Source: Reyranella massiliensis 521 (lineage in GTDB: Bacteria > Pseudomonadota > Alphaproteobacteria > Reyranellales > Reyranellaceae). From it: a DNA stretch of 64,000 nucleotides. Below the pieces are notes generated by a model. That model was not told the origin of the DNA and did no database searches. It was given only the letters and a program-made list of their open reading frames with translations. The translations under genes and the position numbers were made by a program. Where the stretch lies: NCBI RefSeq assembly GCF_000312425.1, contig NZ_HE997181.1:3439044-3503043 (forward strand). Reading direction: 5' to 3'. Positions 16,997-27,676 of the stretch are shown here, piece after piece; the stretch's first letter is position 1; each line of letters begins with the position of its first letter.

Positions 16997-18802
16997 GTGA
17001 AACTCATCAATCCCAATCCGTTCACCACGCGGCCGGAGATCGTCGGCACCTTCGGCGTCGTCACCTCGACGCACTGGATCGCGACCGCGGTCGGGATGGG
17101 CATTCTCGAAAAGGGCGGCAACGCTTTCGATGCAGCCGTCGCGACGGCTTTCACCCTTCAGGTCGTCGAGCCGCATCTCTGCGGACCCGGTGGCGACGCC
17201 CCGTTGATCCTGCACGATGTGCGCCGCGGCAAGACCGAGGTCGTCTGCGGCCAGGGTCCGATGCCGGCCGGCGCCACCATCGCCCACTACAAGGGCCTGG
17301 GACTCGATCTCATCCCTGGCACGGGCCTGCTGCCCGCCTGCATTCCGGGCACCTTCGACGCCTACATGCTGATCCTGCGCGACTACGGCACGATGCGCCT
17401 CGGAGACGTGCTTTCGCCCGCGATCGGCTACTGGCTGAACGGCCACCCCATCGTAGAGCGCGCCTGCGCCACCATCGCCACGGTGGCCGACCAGTTCCGT
17501 AACCACTGGAAGACGTCGGCGGCCGTCTTCCTGCCGAACGACAAGGTACCGGCGCCGGCCTCGCTCTTCCGCAACGTCACGCTGGGCAACAGCTATGCCC
17601 GCATCCTGAAGGAGGCCGAGGCAGGCGGCGGCGGTCGCGAAGCCGAGATCGAACGCGCGCGCAAGGCGTGGAGCCAGGGTTTCGTCGCCGAAGCGATCGA
17701 CAAATTCTGCCGCACCCAGGAAGTGATGGATGTCTCCGGCCAGGCGAACAAGGGCGTGCTCACCGGCCAGGACATGGCCAAGTGGCAGGCCACGGTCGAA
17801 GCGCCGCTCACCTACGACTACGGTCGGTACACGGTTTGCAAGGCGGCGTCCTGGACGCAGGGCCCGGTGGTCCTGCAGCAGCTCGCCCTGCTCAAGGGCT
17901 TCGACCTCGACGGCATGGATCCGACCAGCCCGGACTTCATTCATCTGCAAGTCGAATGCCTGAAGCTCGCCTATGCCGACCGCGAGGCATTCTACGGCGA
18001 TCCCGCATTCGTCGACGTGCCGATGCAGACGCTGCTGTCGGATGCCTACAATGAGGATCGCCGCAAGCTGGTCGATCCCGCGCATGCCTCGCTGGAGCAG
18101 CGGCCCGGCAAGGTCGATGGCTATGGCGGCGTGGTGAAGCTGCGCCGCGCCGACGGCGCCCGCGCAGGTGTGGCAGCCAGCGGCGCCGGCGAGCCCACCG
18201 TCGGCCGCGTCGGCCAGACGACCGGCGACACGGTGCATTTCGACATCATCGACAGAGACGGCAACATGATCTCGGCCACGCCATCGGGCGGCTGGCTGCA
18301 AAGCTCGCCGGTCATTCCCGAACTCGGTTTCCCATTGGGCACGCGCGGCCAGATGTTCTGGCTCGAAGAAGGCCTGCCGGGCTCGCTGGCGCCGGGCAAG
18401 CGGCCGCGCAGCACGCTCACCCCCACCCTCGCCCATCGCGACGGCAAGCCGTACATGGCCTGGGGCTCGCCGGGCGGCGACCAGCAGGACCAGTGGATCA
18501 CGCAGATGTTCCTGCGCCATGTCCATTGCGACATGAACCTGCAGGAGGCGATCGATGCGCCGGCCTGGCACAGCGAGCACTTCCCCTCCTCCTTCTGGCC
18601 GCGGACGGCGCGCCCCGGCGTGCTGGTGCTGGAAGGCCGTATCCCCAAGGACACCGTGGCCGAGCTGAAGAAGCGCGGCCACGAGGTCGAGGTGAACGAC
18701 GAATGGTCCGAAGGCCGGCTCACGGCCGCGACCCGCGAGGATCCGTGGCGCAAGGCGGCGGCCAACCCGCGCGGCATGCAGGGCTACGCGGCTGGACGCT
18801 GA
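16997..18802 (+). CDS. Gamma-glutamyltransferase family protein
   Basis: 601 residues of the Ntn-hydrolase gamma-glutamyltranspeptidase family. GGNAFDAAVA near residue 36 and the GPGGD block mark the large subunit; GDTVHFDIIDRDGNMISAT holds the threonine (Thr of GDT) that would become the nucleophile after self-cleavage. SGGWLQSS follows as in the family. No signal peptide is visible, so the protein may stay in the cytoplasm, unlike periplasmic E. coli Ggt. The GTG start is supported by AGGAG 9 bases upstream. It heads a seven-gene operon with an oligopeptide-type ABC importer, suggesting breakdown of imported gamma-glutamyl compounds. Confidence 0.85.
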   Translation: MKLINPNPFTTRPEIVGTFGVVTSTHWIATAVGMGILEKGGNAFDAAVATAFTLQVVEPHLCGPGGDAPLILHDVRRGKTEVVCGQGPMPAGATIAHYKGLGLDLIPGTGLLPACIPGTFDAYMLILRDYGTMRLGDVLSPAIGYWLNGHPIVERACATIATVADQFRNHWKTSAAVFLPNDKVPAPASLFRNVTLGNSYARILKEAEAGGGGREAEIERARKAWSQGFVAEAIDKFCRTQEVMDVSGQANKGVLTGQDMAKWQATVEAPLTYDYGRYTVCKAASWTQGPVVLQQLALLKGFDLDGMDPTSPDFIHLQVECLKLAYADREAFYGDPAFVDVPMQTLLSDAYNEDRRKLVDPAHASLEQRPGKVDGYGGVVKLRRADGARAGVAASGAGEPTVGRVGQTTGDTVHFDIIDRDGNMISATPSGGWLQSSPVIPELGFPLGTRGQMFWLEEGLPGSLAPGKRPRSTLTPTLAHRDGKPYMAWGSPGGDQQDQWITQMFLRHVHCDMNLQEAIDAPAWHSEHFPSSFWPRTARPGVLVLEGRIPKDTVAELKKRGHEVEVNDEWSEGRLTAATREDPWRKAAANPRGMQGYAAGR

Positions 18803-18808
18803 TCAGAC

Positions 18809-19518
18809 ATGACCTGGTCGATCATTTTCCACGAGAAGGACACTGGCCGCATCGCGATTGCCGTGGCCACCAAGTTCTTTGCCGTCGGTGCCCGGGTGCC
18901 GCACATCGCGCCCCTGAAAGGCGCGGTCTGTACCCAGGCGCTGACCAATCCCCTCTATGGGCCGCATGGCCTTAGGCTGATCCGCGAGAATGTCGGCGCT
19001 GCCGACATCGTGCGTATCCTCACGACTCCCGACGCCGGCCGCGACCATCGCCAGCTCCACGTCATGGGCGCCGACGGCAAGTTCGCCGCCCACACCGGCG
19101 CCGAGTGCGTGCCGTGGTGTGGACACTGGATCGGCGAGAACATGTCGGTCGCCGGCAACATGCTGGCCGGTCCGCAGGTGGTCGCCGAGACGGTGCGCAC
19201 GATGCGCGAGCGGCATGACCTGCCGCTGCCGCGTCGCCTGATTGCCGCCATGAAGGCCGGCGAAGCCGCCGGCGGCGACAAGCGCGGCAAGCAGTCGGCG
19301 GCGCTCCTCATCTACGGCAACCAGGACTATTCGGAGCTCGATCTCCGCGTCGACGACCATACCGAACCGCTGCAGGAGCTGGAGCGTCTGGAAGAGGTGA
19401 GCCGCGAACGCTGGACACACTTCCGCGCCTTCGTGCCGACGCGCGAGAACCCAGCCGGCATCTTCGACCGCGCCGAAATCGATGCCGGCATCGAAAGGAG
19501 CCTGGCGGCCGAACGCTG

Positions 19519-19519
<1 letters not shown>
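18809..19519 (+). CDS. DUF1028 family (putative Ntn-hydrolase-like) protein
   Basis: 236 residues with the typical DUF1028 N-terminus MTWSIIFHEKDTGRIAIAVA, the GAVCTQALTNPLYGPHGL block and the GNQDYSELDLRVDDH end. The biochemical role of the family is not established; its fold has been related to Ntn hydrolases. It sits between gamma-glutamyltransferase (6-base gap) and the ABC ATPase (one-base stop/start overlap), so it very likely handles an imported amide or peptide. DUF1028 genes are often found with peptide ABC transporters. Confidence 0.82.
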
Positions 19520-20498
<979 letters not shown>

Positions 20499-20502
<4 letters not shown>

Positions 20503-21575
20503 GCGCCCTGCTCGAAGTCGCGGGCCTCGCCAAGCACTTCCCGGTGAAGCGCGGCGCCTTCGGCTTCGTCTCGGGCCACGTCCAGGCCGTCGACGGTGTC
20601 GACTTCCACCTGAACGCCGGCGAGACCTTGGCCATCGTGGGAGAGTCGGGCTGTGGCAAATCGACGGTCGGACGCCTGGTCCTGCGACTGCTCGAACCGA
20701 CAGCCGGCAGCGTGCGCTTCGAGGGTGAGAACCTGTTGGCGCTTTCCGAATCGCAGATGCGGGCACGTCGCCAGCGCATGCAGGTGATCTTTCAGGACCC
20801 CTACGCCTCGCTCAATCCGCGCATGACGGTGGGCGCCATGTTGGGCGAGCCGCTGATGCTGCACGGGCTTGCCAAGTCCGAGGCGGCGCGGCGCGCACGG
20901 GTGGGCGAGCTGCTCGATCTGGTGGGCCTTCGCCCCGACCATGCGCGGCGCTATCCGCACGAATTCTCCGGCGGCCAGCGCCAGCGTCTGGCGATTGCCC
21001 GCGCTCTTGCCGTCGAACCCAAACTGATCGTGGCCGACGAGCCGGTTTCGGCGCTGGATGTCTCGATCCAGGCGCAGGTGATCAACCTGATGCGGTCGCT
21101 GCAGGATCGGTTTGGTCTCGCCTATGTCTTCATCAGCCACGATCTCGCGGTCGTGAAGCACATCGCCGACCGGATCGCCGTCATGTATCTCGGCAAGATC
21201 GTGGAGACGGCGACGACCGACGAATTGTTCCGCAGCCCGCGACACCCCTATACGCGCGCCCTGCTGGCGGCCGTGCCGCTGCCCGATCCTGCCGCGACAC
21301 GCGAGCGAACCTTGCTGGAAGGCGATATTCCCAGCGCCATGAATCCACCCACCGGCTGCCGCTTCCACACGCGTTGCCGATTCGCAAAAGAGTCCTGCCG
21401 TCGCGACGTGCCGGAATTGACCGACGACGGCAGTGGACATTCGACGGCCTGCCCCTGGTGGCCGGAGTTCCCGCCTGCGTCCTCGATCGTCGAGGCCGCG
21501 AGCCAAGACCAAGACCGCATCCGACTGGCCCGCCTGCAGGCGGCCTTCGTCACTGCTCAAACGGAGGCAACATGA
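20499..21575 (+). CDS. Peptide ABC transporter ATP-binding protein (DppF/OppF type)
   Basis: 358 residues from the GTG at 20499; upstream in-frame codons lie inside the preceding gene. Walker [11 protein letters not shown]-loop [16 protein letters not shown], signature FSGGQRQR and Walker [12 protein letters not shown] are all present. The tail with [15 protein letters not shown] is the OppF/DppF C-terminal domain. Partner of the preceding ATPase in a heterodimeric motor. The next gene overlaps by four bases (ATGA). Confidence 0.92.
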
Positions 21576-23089
21576 TCAAGACATTCCGCCGCCTGATGTT
21601 GGCGGCAGCCTTTTCGGGCCTCGCCCTTTCGGGTGCGGCCGCACAGTCCAATCTGCGTATCGGGTTGGCCGAAGACCCCGACGTGCTCGATCCGACCCTG
21701 GCGCGCACCTACGTCGGCCGCATCGTCTTTTCGTCGATCTGCGACAAGCTGTTCGACATCGACGAGAAGCTGAACGTCGTGCCGCAGCTCGCCACCAGCC
21801 ACGAGACCTCGGCCGACGGCCTTACCGTCACCATCAAGCTCCGGCCCGGCGTGAAGTTCCACGATGGCGAGGCCTTCGACGCTGCCGCCGCGAAGTACAG
21901 CCTCGAACGCCACCTCACCATGAAGGGCTCCTTCCGCAAGCCCGAGCTGGCGTCTATCGAGGCGATCGAGATCGCCGATCCCACGACCATCAAACTGAAG
22001 CTGAAGGCGCCCTTCTCGCCGCTGCTCGCGCAGCTCACCGATCGCGCCGGCATGATGGTCTCGCCCAAGGCGGCCGAAGCAGCCGGCGACAAGTTTGGCC
22101 TCAAGCCCGTCTGCGCCGGCCCCTACAAGTTCGTCGAAAGGGTCCAGCAGGACCGCATCGTCGTCGAGAAGTTCGCCGACTACTGGAACAAGGACCAGAT
22201 CTTCATCGACAAGATCACCTACCTGCCCATCGTCGATTCAACAGTACGGCTGGCGAACCTGCGCTCGGGCGGCCTCGACATGATCGAGCGCGTGCTGGCG
22301 ACCGACATCAAGACGGTGCGCGACAATCCCAAGCTCAAGCTGATCACGGCCGTCGAGCTGGGCTACCAAGGCCTCACCATCAACCTATCGAACGGCCCCA
22401 AGGCCAACACGCCGCTGGCCAAGGACGCAAGGGTACGCGAGGCCTTCGAACTCAGCATGGATCGCGAGGCGTTGAACCAGGTCGTGTTCAACGGCGAGTT
22501 CGTGGTCGGCAATCAGTGGATCAACCCGACCAACTTCTACTACCAGCAGTCCCTGCCGGTGCCGAAGCGCGACGTCGCCAAGGCCAAGGCGCTGCTCAAG
22601 GAAGCCGGCGTCGCCGGCCGCATGTCGCTCGACCTGATGGTGCCCAACAATCCGGAGACCCGCCAGGTCGCCGAGGTATTGCAGTCGATGGTGGCCGAGA
22701 CCGGCTTCGACCTGAAGCTGCGCGTCACCGAGTTCGCGACTTCGCTGAAACAGGCCGAGGACGGCGACTACCAGCTCTACCTGATCGGCTGGTCGGGCCG
22801 CAGCGATCCCGACGGCAACTCCTACATCTTCCAGACCTGCGGCGCGCCGCAGAACAACTCCGGCTATTGCGACAAGGATGTCGATGCCTGGCACAAGGAG
22901 GCGCGCATCAAGAGCGATCCGGCCGAACGCAAGAAAATCTACGAGAACATCGCCAAGAAGTACCTGGCCGAAGGCTCGATCAAGTATCTCTATCACCGTC
23001 GCGTGTTGGTCGCGCTGACCGACAAGGTCGAGGGCTACAAGCAGCTCCCCGACGGCCTGATCCGCGTCGTCGGCGTCAAGCTCAAGTAG
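21572..23089 (+). CDS. ABC transporter periplasmic substrate-binding protein (SBP family 5)
   Basis: 505 residues. A Sec signal peptide ([20 protein letters not shown], cleaved after AAA) is followed by [19 protein letters not shown], the standard family 5 opening, and the [20 protein letters not shown] block. Members bind peptides, glutathione, nickel or opines. Together with gamma-glutamyltransferase in the same operon, a gamma-glutamyl peptide or glutathione-like ligand is a reasonable guess. Good ribosome-binding site (ACGGAGGCAAC). Confidence 0.92.
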   Translation: MIKTFRRLMLAAAFSGLALSGAAAQSNLRIGLAEDPDVLDPTLARTYVGRIVFSSICDKLFDIDEKLNVVPQLATSHETSADGLTVTIKLRPGVKFHDGEAFDAAAAKYSLERHLTMKGSFRKPELASIEAIEIADPTTIKLKLKAPFSPLLAQLTDRAGMMVSPKAAEAAGDKFGLKPVCAGPYKFVERVQQDRIVVEKFADYWNKDQIFIDKITYLPIVDSTVRLANLRSGGLDMIERVLATDIKTVRDNPKLKLITAVELGYQGLTINLSNGPKANTPLAKDARVREAFELSMDREALNQVVFNGEFVVGNQWINPTNFYYQQSLPVPKRDVAKAKALLKEAGVAGRMSLDLMVPNNPETRQVAEVLQSMVAETGFDLKLRVTEFATSLKQAEDGDYQLYLIGWSGRSDPDGNSYIFQTCGAPQNNSGYCDKDVDAWHKEARIKSDPAERKKIYENIAKKYLAEGSIKYLYHRRVLVALTDKVEGYKQLPDGLIRVVGVKLK

Positions 23090-23102
23090 CCATCCGGCCG
23101 AC

Positions 23103-24044
23103 ATGCTCGCCTTCCTGACCCAGCGGCTGCTGCAGCTCATCCCGACGCTGTTCTTCGTGTCGGTGCTGATCTTCGGTCTGCAGCAGCTCCTGCCGGGTGA
23201 TCCGGCGCTGATCATGGCGGGCGAGGAGCGCGACCCCGAAGTACTGGAACAAATCCGCCAGCAGTACCGGCTGAACGAGCCGATCTGGGTCCAGTATTTC
23301 TACTGGATCCAGGGCGTGCTCTCCGGAAACCTGGGCGAGTCGATGCGGCTCAAGACCTCGGTCCTCTCGCTCGTGCAGGAGAAGCTGCCGGTCACCCTGC
23401 AACTCGCCTCCATGGCGATCGTCGTGGCGCTGGGCATCGGCATTCCGGCGGGCATCATCTCGGCCGTGAAGAAGGACACTGCGCTCGACTACGGCGCCAA
23501 CATCTTCGCCCTGTGGGGGATCAGCACGCCCAACTTCTGGCTGGGCATCCTGATGATCTTCCTGTTTTCGGTGACGCTCGGCTGGCTGCCGGCCTCGGGC
23601 TATGTGAGCCTGGCCGAGAACTGGCAGGCGAGCCTTGCCACGACGGTCATGCCGGCCTTCGTGCTGGGCAACGCCATCGCCGCCATCCTGATGCGCCACA
23701 CCCGCAGCGCCATGCTGCAGGCGATGGGCGCCGATTATGTGCGGACCGCCCGCGCCAAGGGGCTCTACGAACGCCGCGTGGTGCTGAAGCATGCGCTGCG
23801 CAATGCCATGACCCCGGTGATCACCCTGGGCGCCCTGGAGTTCGGCACCCTCCTCTCCGGCGCCGTCCTTACCGAGCAGATCTTCACCATTCCGGGGTTC
23901 GGCAAGCTGATCGTCGATGCCGTGTTCAACCGCGACTATGCCGTCGTACAGGGCGTCGTGCTGGTGACCTCCACCGCCTACATCGCGCTCAACCTGCTGG
24001 CCGACATCGCCTATGTGCTGGTCAACCCGAGGCTGCGCGGATGA
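23103..24044 (+). CDS. Peptide ABC transporter permease (DppB type)
   Basis: 313 residues, six membrane helices. N-terminal LTQRLLQLIPTLFFVSVLIF and the EAA-like cytoplasmic loop DYVRTARAKGLYERRVVLKHALRN-type segment (residues around 205-230) identify a DppB permease. The ATG lies 13 bases after the binding-protein stop. Pairs with the downstream DppC-type permease. Confidence 0.92.
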   Translation: MLAFLTQRLLQLIPTLFFVSVLIFGLQQLLPGDPALIMAGEERDPEVLEQIRQQYRLNEPIWVQYFYWIQGVLSGNLGESMRLKTSVLSLVQEKLPVTLQLASMAIVVALGIGIPAGIISAVKKDTALDYGANIFALWGISTPNFWLGILMIFLFSVTLGWLPASGYVSLAENWQASLATTVMPAFVLGNAIAAILMRHTRSAMLQAMGADYVRTARAKGLYERRVVLKHALRNAMTPVITLGALEFGTLLSGAVLTEQIFTIPGFGKLIVDAVFNRDYAVVQGVVLVTSTAYIALNLLADIAYVLVNPRLRG

Positions 24045-24928
24045 CGGCTGCCACGCTCTCCCCAGCGACCGCCGCGACCGACGCCCGCGAAGAGAATCCC
24101 TGGGCGCGCGCCTGGCGGCGTCTGCGCCGGCGCAAGGGCGCCATGGTCGGGCTGATCATCGTGCTCCTCTTCGTGGTGCTGGCCTTGGCCGCGCCACTGG
24201 TCGCGCCCTACGACCCGATCGCCACGAGCTGGAGTGCGGTGCGCAAGCCGCCGTCGTGGGCGCACTGGCTGGGCACCGACGAGGTCGGCCGCGATGTGCT
24301 TTCCCGAATCATCTGGGGCGCACGGGCGTCGCTCAGCGCCGGCCTCGTGTCCGTCGGCATCGCGCTGGCGTTCGGCGTCCCCCTGGGTCTTCTCGCGGGC
24401 TATGCCGGTGGCTGGGTCGATGCGCTGCTGTCGCGCATTGTCGACGCCATGCTCGCCATCCCGTTCCTGATCCTGGCGATCGCGCTGGCGGCCTTCCTCG
24501 GTCCCAGCCTCAGCAATGCGATGATCGCCATCGGCGTCACCGCCACGCCGGTCTTCATTCGACTGACGCGCGGGCAGACCATCGCCGCCAAGGTCGAGGA
24601 TTATGTCGAGGCGGCGCGCGCGGTCGGCAACCCGCATTGGCGAATCGCGCTCCGCCACGTATTGCCCAACATCGTGCCGCCGCTCCTGGTGCAGGCGTCG
24701 CTGGCCATCGCCGGCGCCATCATTGCCGAGGCCGCACTTTCGTTCCTGGGCCTCGGTCAGCAGCCGCCTGCCCCGTCCTGGGGCAGCATGCTCAACTCGG
24801 CGCAGCGCTTCATCGCACAGGCGCCATGGATGGCCTTTTGGCCAGGAGTCGCGATCTTCCTGGCCGTCCTTTCATTCAACCTACTGGGCGACGGCCTGCG
24901 CGACGCGCTGGACCCCCGCCACAAGTAG
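24041..24928 (+). CDS. Peptide ABC transporter permease (DppC type)
   Basis: 295 residues starting at the ATG that overlaps the DppB stop by four bases. The cytosolic N-terminus ends in WRRLRRRKGAMVGL, followed by six helices, the LGTDEVGRDVLSR motif and the loop VEAARAVGNPHW characteristic of DppC/OppC. It is the last gene of the operon; the convergent GNAT gene ends 23 bases later. Confidence 0.92.
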   Translation: MTAATLSPATAATDAREENPWARAWRRLRRRKGAMVGLIIVLLFVVLALAAPLVAPYDPIATSWSAVRKPPSWAHWLGTDEVGRDVLSRIIWGARASLSAGLVSVGIALAFGVPLGLLAGYAGGWVDALLSRIVDAMLAIPFLILAIALAAFLGPSLSNAMIAIGVTATPVFIRLTRGQTIAAKVEDYVEAARAVGNPHWRIALRHVLPNIVPPLLVQASLAIAGAIIAEAALSFLGLGQQPPAPSWGSMLNSAQRFIAQAPWMAFWPGVAIFLAVLSFNLLGDGLRDALDPRHK

Positions 24929-24951
24929 GTATCGCCACCAGATCGACGGCG

Positions 24952-25521
24952 TCAGCGGCCCGCCGACCTCATCGGCACGACCGAGCCTTCGGCCTGCTGG
25001 TCGCGACGCAGCACGACCGAGTCCGGAGCCTCGTCGGCCTCGGGCAGCGGCTTGCTGGGATCGACCGCGCGGATCATCGCGACGACCTGCTTCGGGCTCG
25101 CGCCCGCGTCCTCGGCCTCGAGGCGACGCCAGCCCTGCTTTTCCCAGTACTTGGCATCCTGCGGCAGGACCTGGACGTAGAGCTTGTCGGCGCCCCGGGT
25201 CTCGGCGAGCTTGCGGCAGCGCTCCAGCAGGAGCTGGGCGACGCCGTTGCCGCGGAACCGCTGGATGACGGCCAGACGTTCCGGCATGGCGAAGGACTTG
25301 AACCAGCGCACCCGCACCGCGCCGACCGGCTCGTCCCCGACATAGGCGATGATGTGCGTGGCGCCGAAATCGTGGCCGTCGAACTCCTCGGAGTACGGCA
25401 CGTCCAGTTCGCCGATGAAGCAGGCAGCCCGGACAGCGAAGGCCTGCAGGGAGTCCTCCATCTTCATCGCGAGCTTGGTGGTGACGGCCAGGCCGCCGAT
25501 CGATTGTGAAACTGTGCTCAT
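24952..25521 (-). CDS. GNAT family N-acetyltransferase (second of a tandem pair)
   Basis: 189 residues. The acetyl-CoA binding core is VIQRFRGNGVAQLLLERC (R/Q-x-x-G-x-G/A pattern), preceded by the ElaA-like block RAACFIGELDVPYSEEFDGHD. The same block occurs in the next upstream gene, so the two are paralogues. A 25-residue tail beyond the fold is rich in charged residues. ATG at 25521 is chosen because GGAG lies 8 bases upstream; an in-frame start at 25602 would overlap the preceding gene. Third gene of the nucleotidylyltransferase operon. Substrate unknown. Confidence 0.8.
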   Translation of the reverse strand: MSTVSQSIGGLAVTTKLAMKMEDSLQAFAVRAACFIGELDVPYSEEFDGHDFGATHIIAYVGDEPVGAVRVRWFKSFAMPERLAVIQRFRGNGVAQLLLERCRKLAETRGADKLYVQVLPQDAKYWEKQGWRRLEAEDAGASPKQVVAMIRAVDPSKPLPEADEAPDSVVLRRDQQAEGSVVPMRSAGR

Positions 25522-25534
25522 GATTCTCACTCCC

Positions 25535-26152
25535 TTAGCTCGCGCGACGCTCGGTCCATTCCGCATGCGGACAGGACGCTCCACGATCCATCGACTCTTC
25601 AAGAATGCCCTTCATGTCGAGCCGGTCCTCTGGCCGGTTCAGCACCATGGGATCCGTGAGAACCGTGGGCTGGGTCTTCTCGTCGACCTCCAGGTCGCAG
25701 ACGAAGGCGCCGTACTCATGGTCCGAGAAGTGGAAGACTTCGCCGACCCGACGGAAGCCGTCGCGCTCGAAGATCTCCCACAGCCGCTTCTGGCCATGCA
25801 GATAGGCCTTGGGATAGCCCTTCTTGCGGCAGAACTCCTTGGCCCATTGCACGAACGGAATGAACAGGCCATAGGAGCGATAGCGCTTCAGGATGACAGC
25901 GCGTTCCAGCTTAGCGAAGCCGGCGAACCAACGGACACGCATCGACGCGGCCGGTTCACCGTCGACGTAGAGCATGAGGTGGCTGGCCGAATAGTCGTTG
26001 CCGTCGTACTCTTCCCAGTATGGGCAGGCCTGCTCGCCCATGAAGACAGCAGCACGCAGCATATAGCACTGCATTAGCTCGTCGGACGTCGACGCGAGCT
26101 TGATCGTAATGGCGGGCCGGTTACTCGAGCCCGTCGTCGCTTGCACAGTCAT
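25535..26152 (-). CDS. GNAT family N-acetyltransferase (first of a tandem pair)
   Basis: 205 residues. It shares RAAVFMGEQACPYWEEYDGND and the following MRVRWFAGFAKLE stretch with its downstream paralogue. The acetyl-CoA loop is altered: LKRYRSYGLFIPF keeps R-x-x-G only in part, so acyl-CoA binding could differ from normal GNATs. A C-terminal 40-residue tail is extra. The start codon lies one base after the TAA of the membrane-nucleotidylyltransferase gene, with its ribosome-binding site (GAGGGGGA) inside that gene, so the two are tightly coupled. Confidence 0.78.
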   Translation of the reverse strand: MTVQATTGSSNRPAITIKLASTSDELMQCYMLRAAVFMGEQACPYWEEYDGNDYSASHLMLYVDGEPAASMRVRWFAGFAKLERAVILKRYRSYGLFIPFVQWAKEFCRKKGYPKAYLHGQKRLWEIFERDGFRRVGEVFHFSDHEYGAFVCDLEVDEKTQPTVLTDPMVLNRPEDRLDMKGILEESMDRGASCPHAEWTERRAS

Positions 26153-26153
26153 G

Positions 26154-27437
26154 TTAGTCCCCCTCGGTCAAAACTCCGTTGTCGTTCCGGAAGCGACGGT
26201 CCCCAACCGTCACCACCGGCAGGTTCTGCGAAAGCTGCTCGAGCACGTCGGTCACCACACCTGACGTCATGCCCTTGGCACCCTTGCGGATGGCAGTCGC
26301 GGAAACGTTGTCGCGGCGCAGGATACGCCACGGATAAATCCAGCCACACTCGTCTACGATCTGGCGCACCGTCATCCCACCAAAGTCGGTACCGTGCAGC
26401 GCATGCAAGCGCGCATTGGGATACCTTCGTTTGATCTCGGCGATGACGCCCTGGAAGCCCTTCGAATTGTAGATTTCGGGGTAGTAGGCCACCTCGATCT
26501 TGTCGCCGAGCCCGGCCTCGGCGACCGCCAGCTCGATCAGCGCCTTGCGCGTCGGCGGGGGCAGGAACTTGTTGCCGGTCGGGAAGTAGTCGACGTTGGA
26601 ATCGGCAGTGTCCGTCTTCTCGTAGATCTGGAACCCGCCTTCCAACCTGCCGACCCGGAGATGGCCGTCGCGGAAGGCATCGACATGCAGTTTGGGCACC
26701 AAGACGGGATGGATGATCACCTTTTCGAGGCCGCGCTCCCGGATGGCACGCTCCAGCATCGTGAGGTGCGTGTTGTGAAACGGGTTGAAGGTGCCAAAGA
26801 ACATTCCGATGCCGCCCTTGGGCGCCATCATGGAGCGGAGATCCGACAGCAGGCCGATACCGAAGAAGAGCCCGCCGAGCGCAAAACCCAGGATCAGGAA
26901 GGTTTCGCGGGCATAGGGCACGCCGGCCGTCCCCAGTGCAGCCAGTGTGACATTGACGAGGAGGCCGACCAGCGTATTGCGGTTGGCGTCGCCCACCCCG
27001 CGCGCAACGAAGTAGCCGCCCAGGAACTGCGTTCCCTGCGAGGCCAGCGTCGTGACCAGCGCCGCGCCGGCGAAGCCGCCGACCGAAGAAATCCCCAGTT
27101 GATTGAGCGCGCCGCCCCATAGCATCAACCAGAACATCACCAGGTTAAAAGCCAATTGCGGGAGAAACCGCCCGAGCCGGCCGGCCGTCACGAAGCCGAA
27201 CCTGTTATTGGCCCAAAGTTCGGCTTTGTTGCTGAGCTTGGCGTAGCTGGGCAGAAACACCCCGACAAAGACTGACACGCAGATCAGCGTCGGGTTAGCC
27301 CAACTGCCGTGCGCATACGCATAGCTGAGATATGTCAACAGGCCGCCAAACGCCGCCATGCGCGTCGACGGACTGCGCACGTAGCGGCGAATTTTGCCGG
27401 CAAATGCCGGTGTCGTCTTTCCATCCGAGCCGGACAC
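26154..27437 (-). CDS. Membrane-anchored nucleotidylyltransferase (six-helix domain fused to NMNAT/cytidylyltransferase-like domain)
   Basis: 427 residues. Residues 25-205 carry about six hydrophobic segments. From residue 210 there is a nucleotidylyltransferase domain: GTFNPFHNTHL at 215-225 is the HxGH motif (here H-N-T-H), and VSATAIRKG near residue 380 is the ISSTxxR motif that binds the phosphates. Such enzymes transfer AMP or CMP from ATP or CTP to a phosphate such as nicotinate mononucleotide or glycerol-3-phosphate. The domain fusion is unusual. The GTG at 27437 is supported by AAAGGG about 8 bases upstream. It leads an operon with two GNATs. Substrate is not known. Confidence 0.7.
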   Translation of the reverse strand: MSGSDGKTTPAFAGKIRRYVRSPSTRMAAFGGLLTYLSYAYAHGSWANPTLICVSVFVGVFLPSYAKLSNKAELWANNRFGFVTAGRLGRFLPQLAFNLVMFWLMLWGGALNQLGISSVGGFAGAALVTTLASQGTQFLGGYFVARGVGDANRNTLVGLLVNVTLAALGTAGVPYARETFLILGFALGGLFFGIGLLSDLRSMMAPKGGIGMFFGTFNPFHNTHLTMLERAIRERGLEKVIIHPVLVPKLHVDAFRDGHLRVGRLEGGFQIYEKTDTADSNVDYFPTGNKFLPPPTRKALIELAVAEAGLGDKIEVAYYPEIYNSKGFQGVIAEIKRRYPNARLHALHGTDFGGMTVRQIVDECGWIYPWRILRRDNVSATAIRKGAKGMTSGVVTDVLEQLSQNLPVVTVGDRRFRNDNGVLTEGD

Positions 27438-27676
27438 GGCTGCAGCCCTTTGCCTCGTTATGAAGCGTCAATCGCGAAACGCACAACCGGTAGATTGTCT
27501 AACCAATAGCACGACTAGATCGGGTATGCAGGTCCTATGCGGTTCGTGAAAGAAACCGTCTAGCCCTCTAAAAACGAGACAGAAAACGACATTTCACCAA
27601 TAATGGTGTACGATTAATCACGAGGTCCACGTCAAGTAAACTTTGGGCCAACAACCTTATTGTATCGATTGTTGCA
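27438..27676. promoter_or_regulatory. AT-rich divergent promoter region with inverted repeats
   Basis: This 239-base gap separates the nucleotidylyltransferase operon from the LysR gene and is clearly richer in A/T than its surroundings. It holds CACCA-N4-TGGTG (27595-27608) and CAACAA with TTGTTG nearer the LysR start, which could be LysR sites. No other gene is visible in it. Confidence 0.4.
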
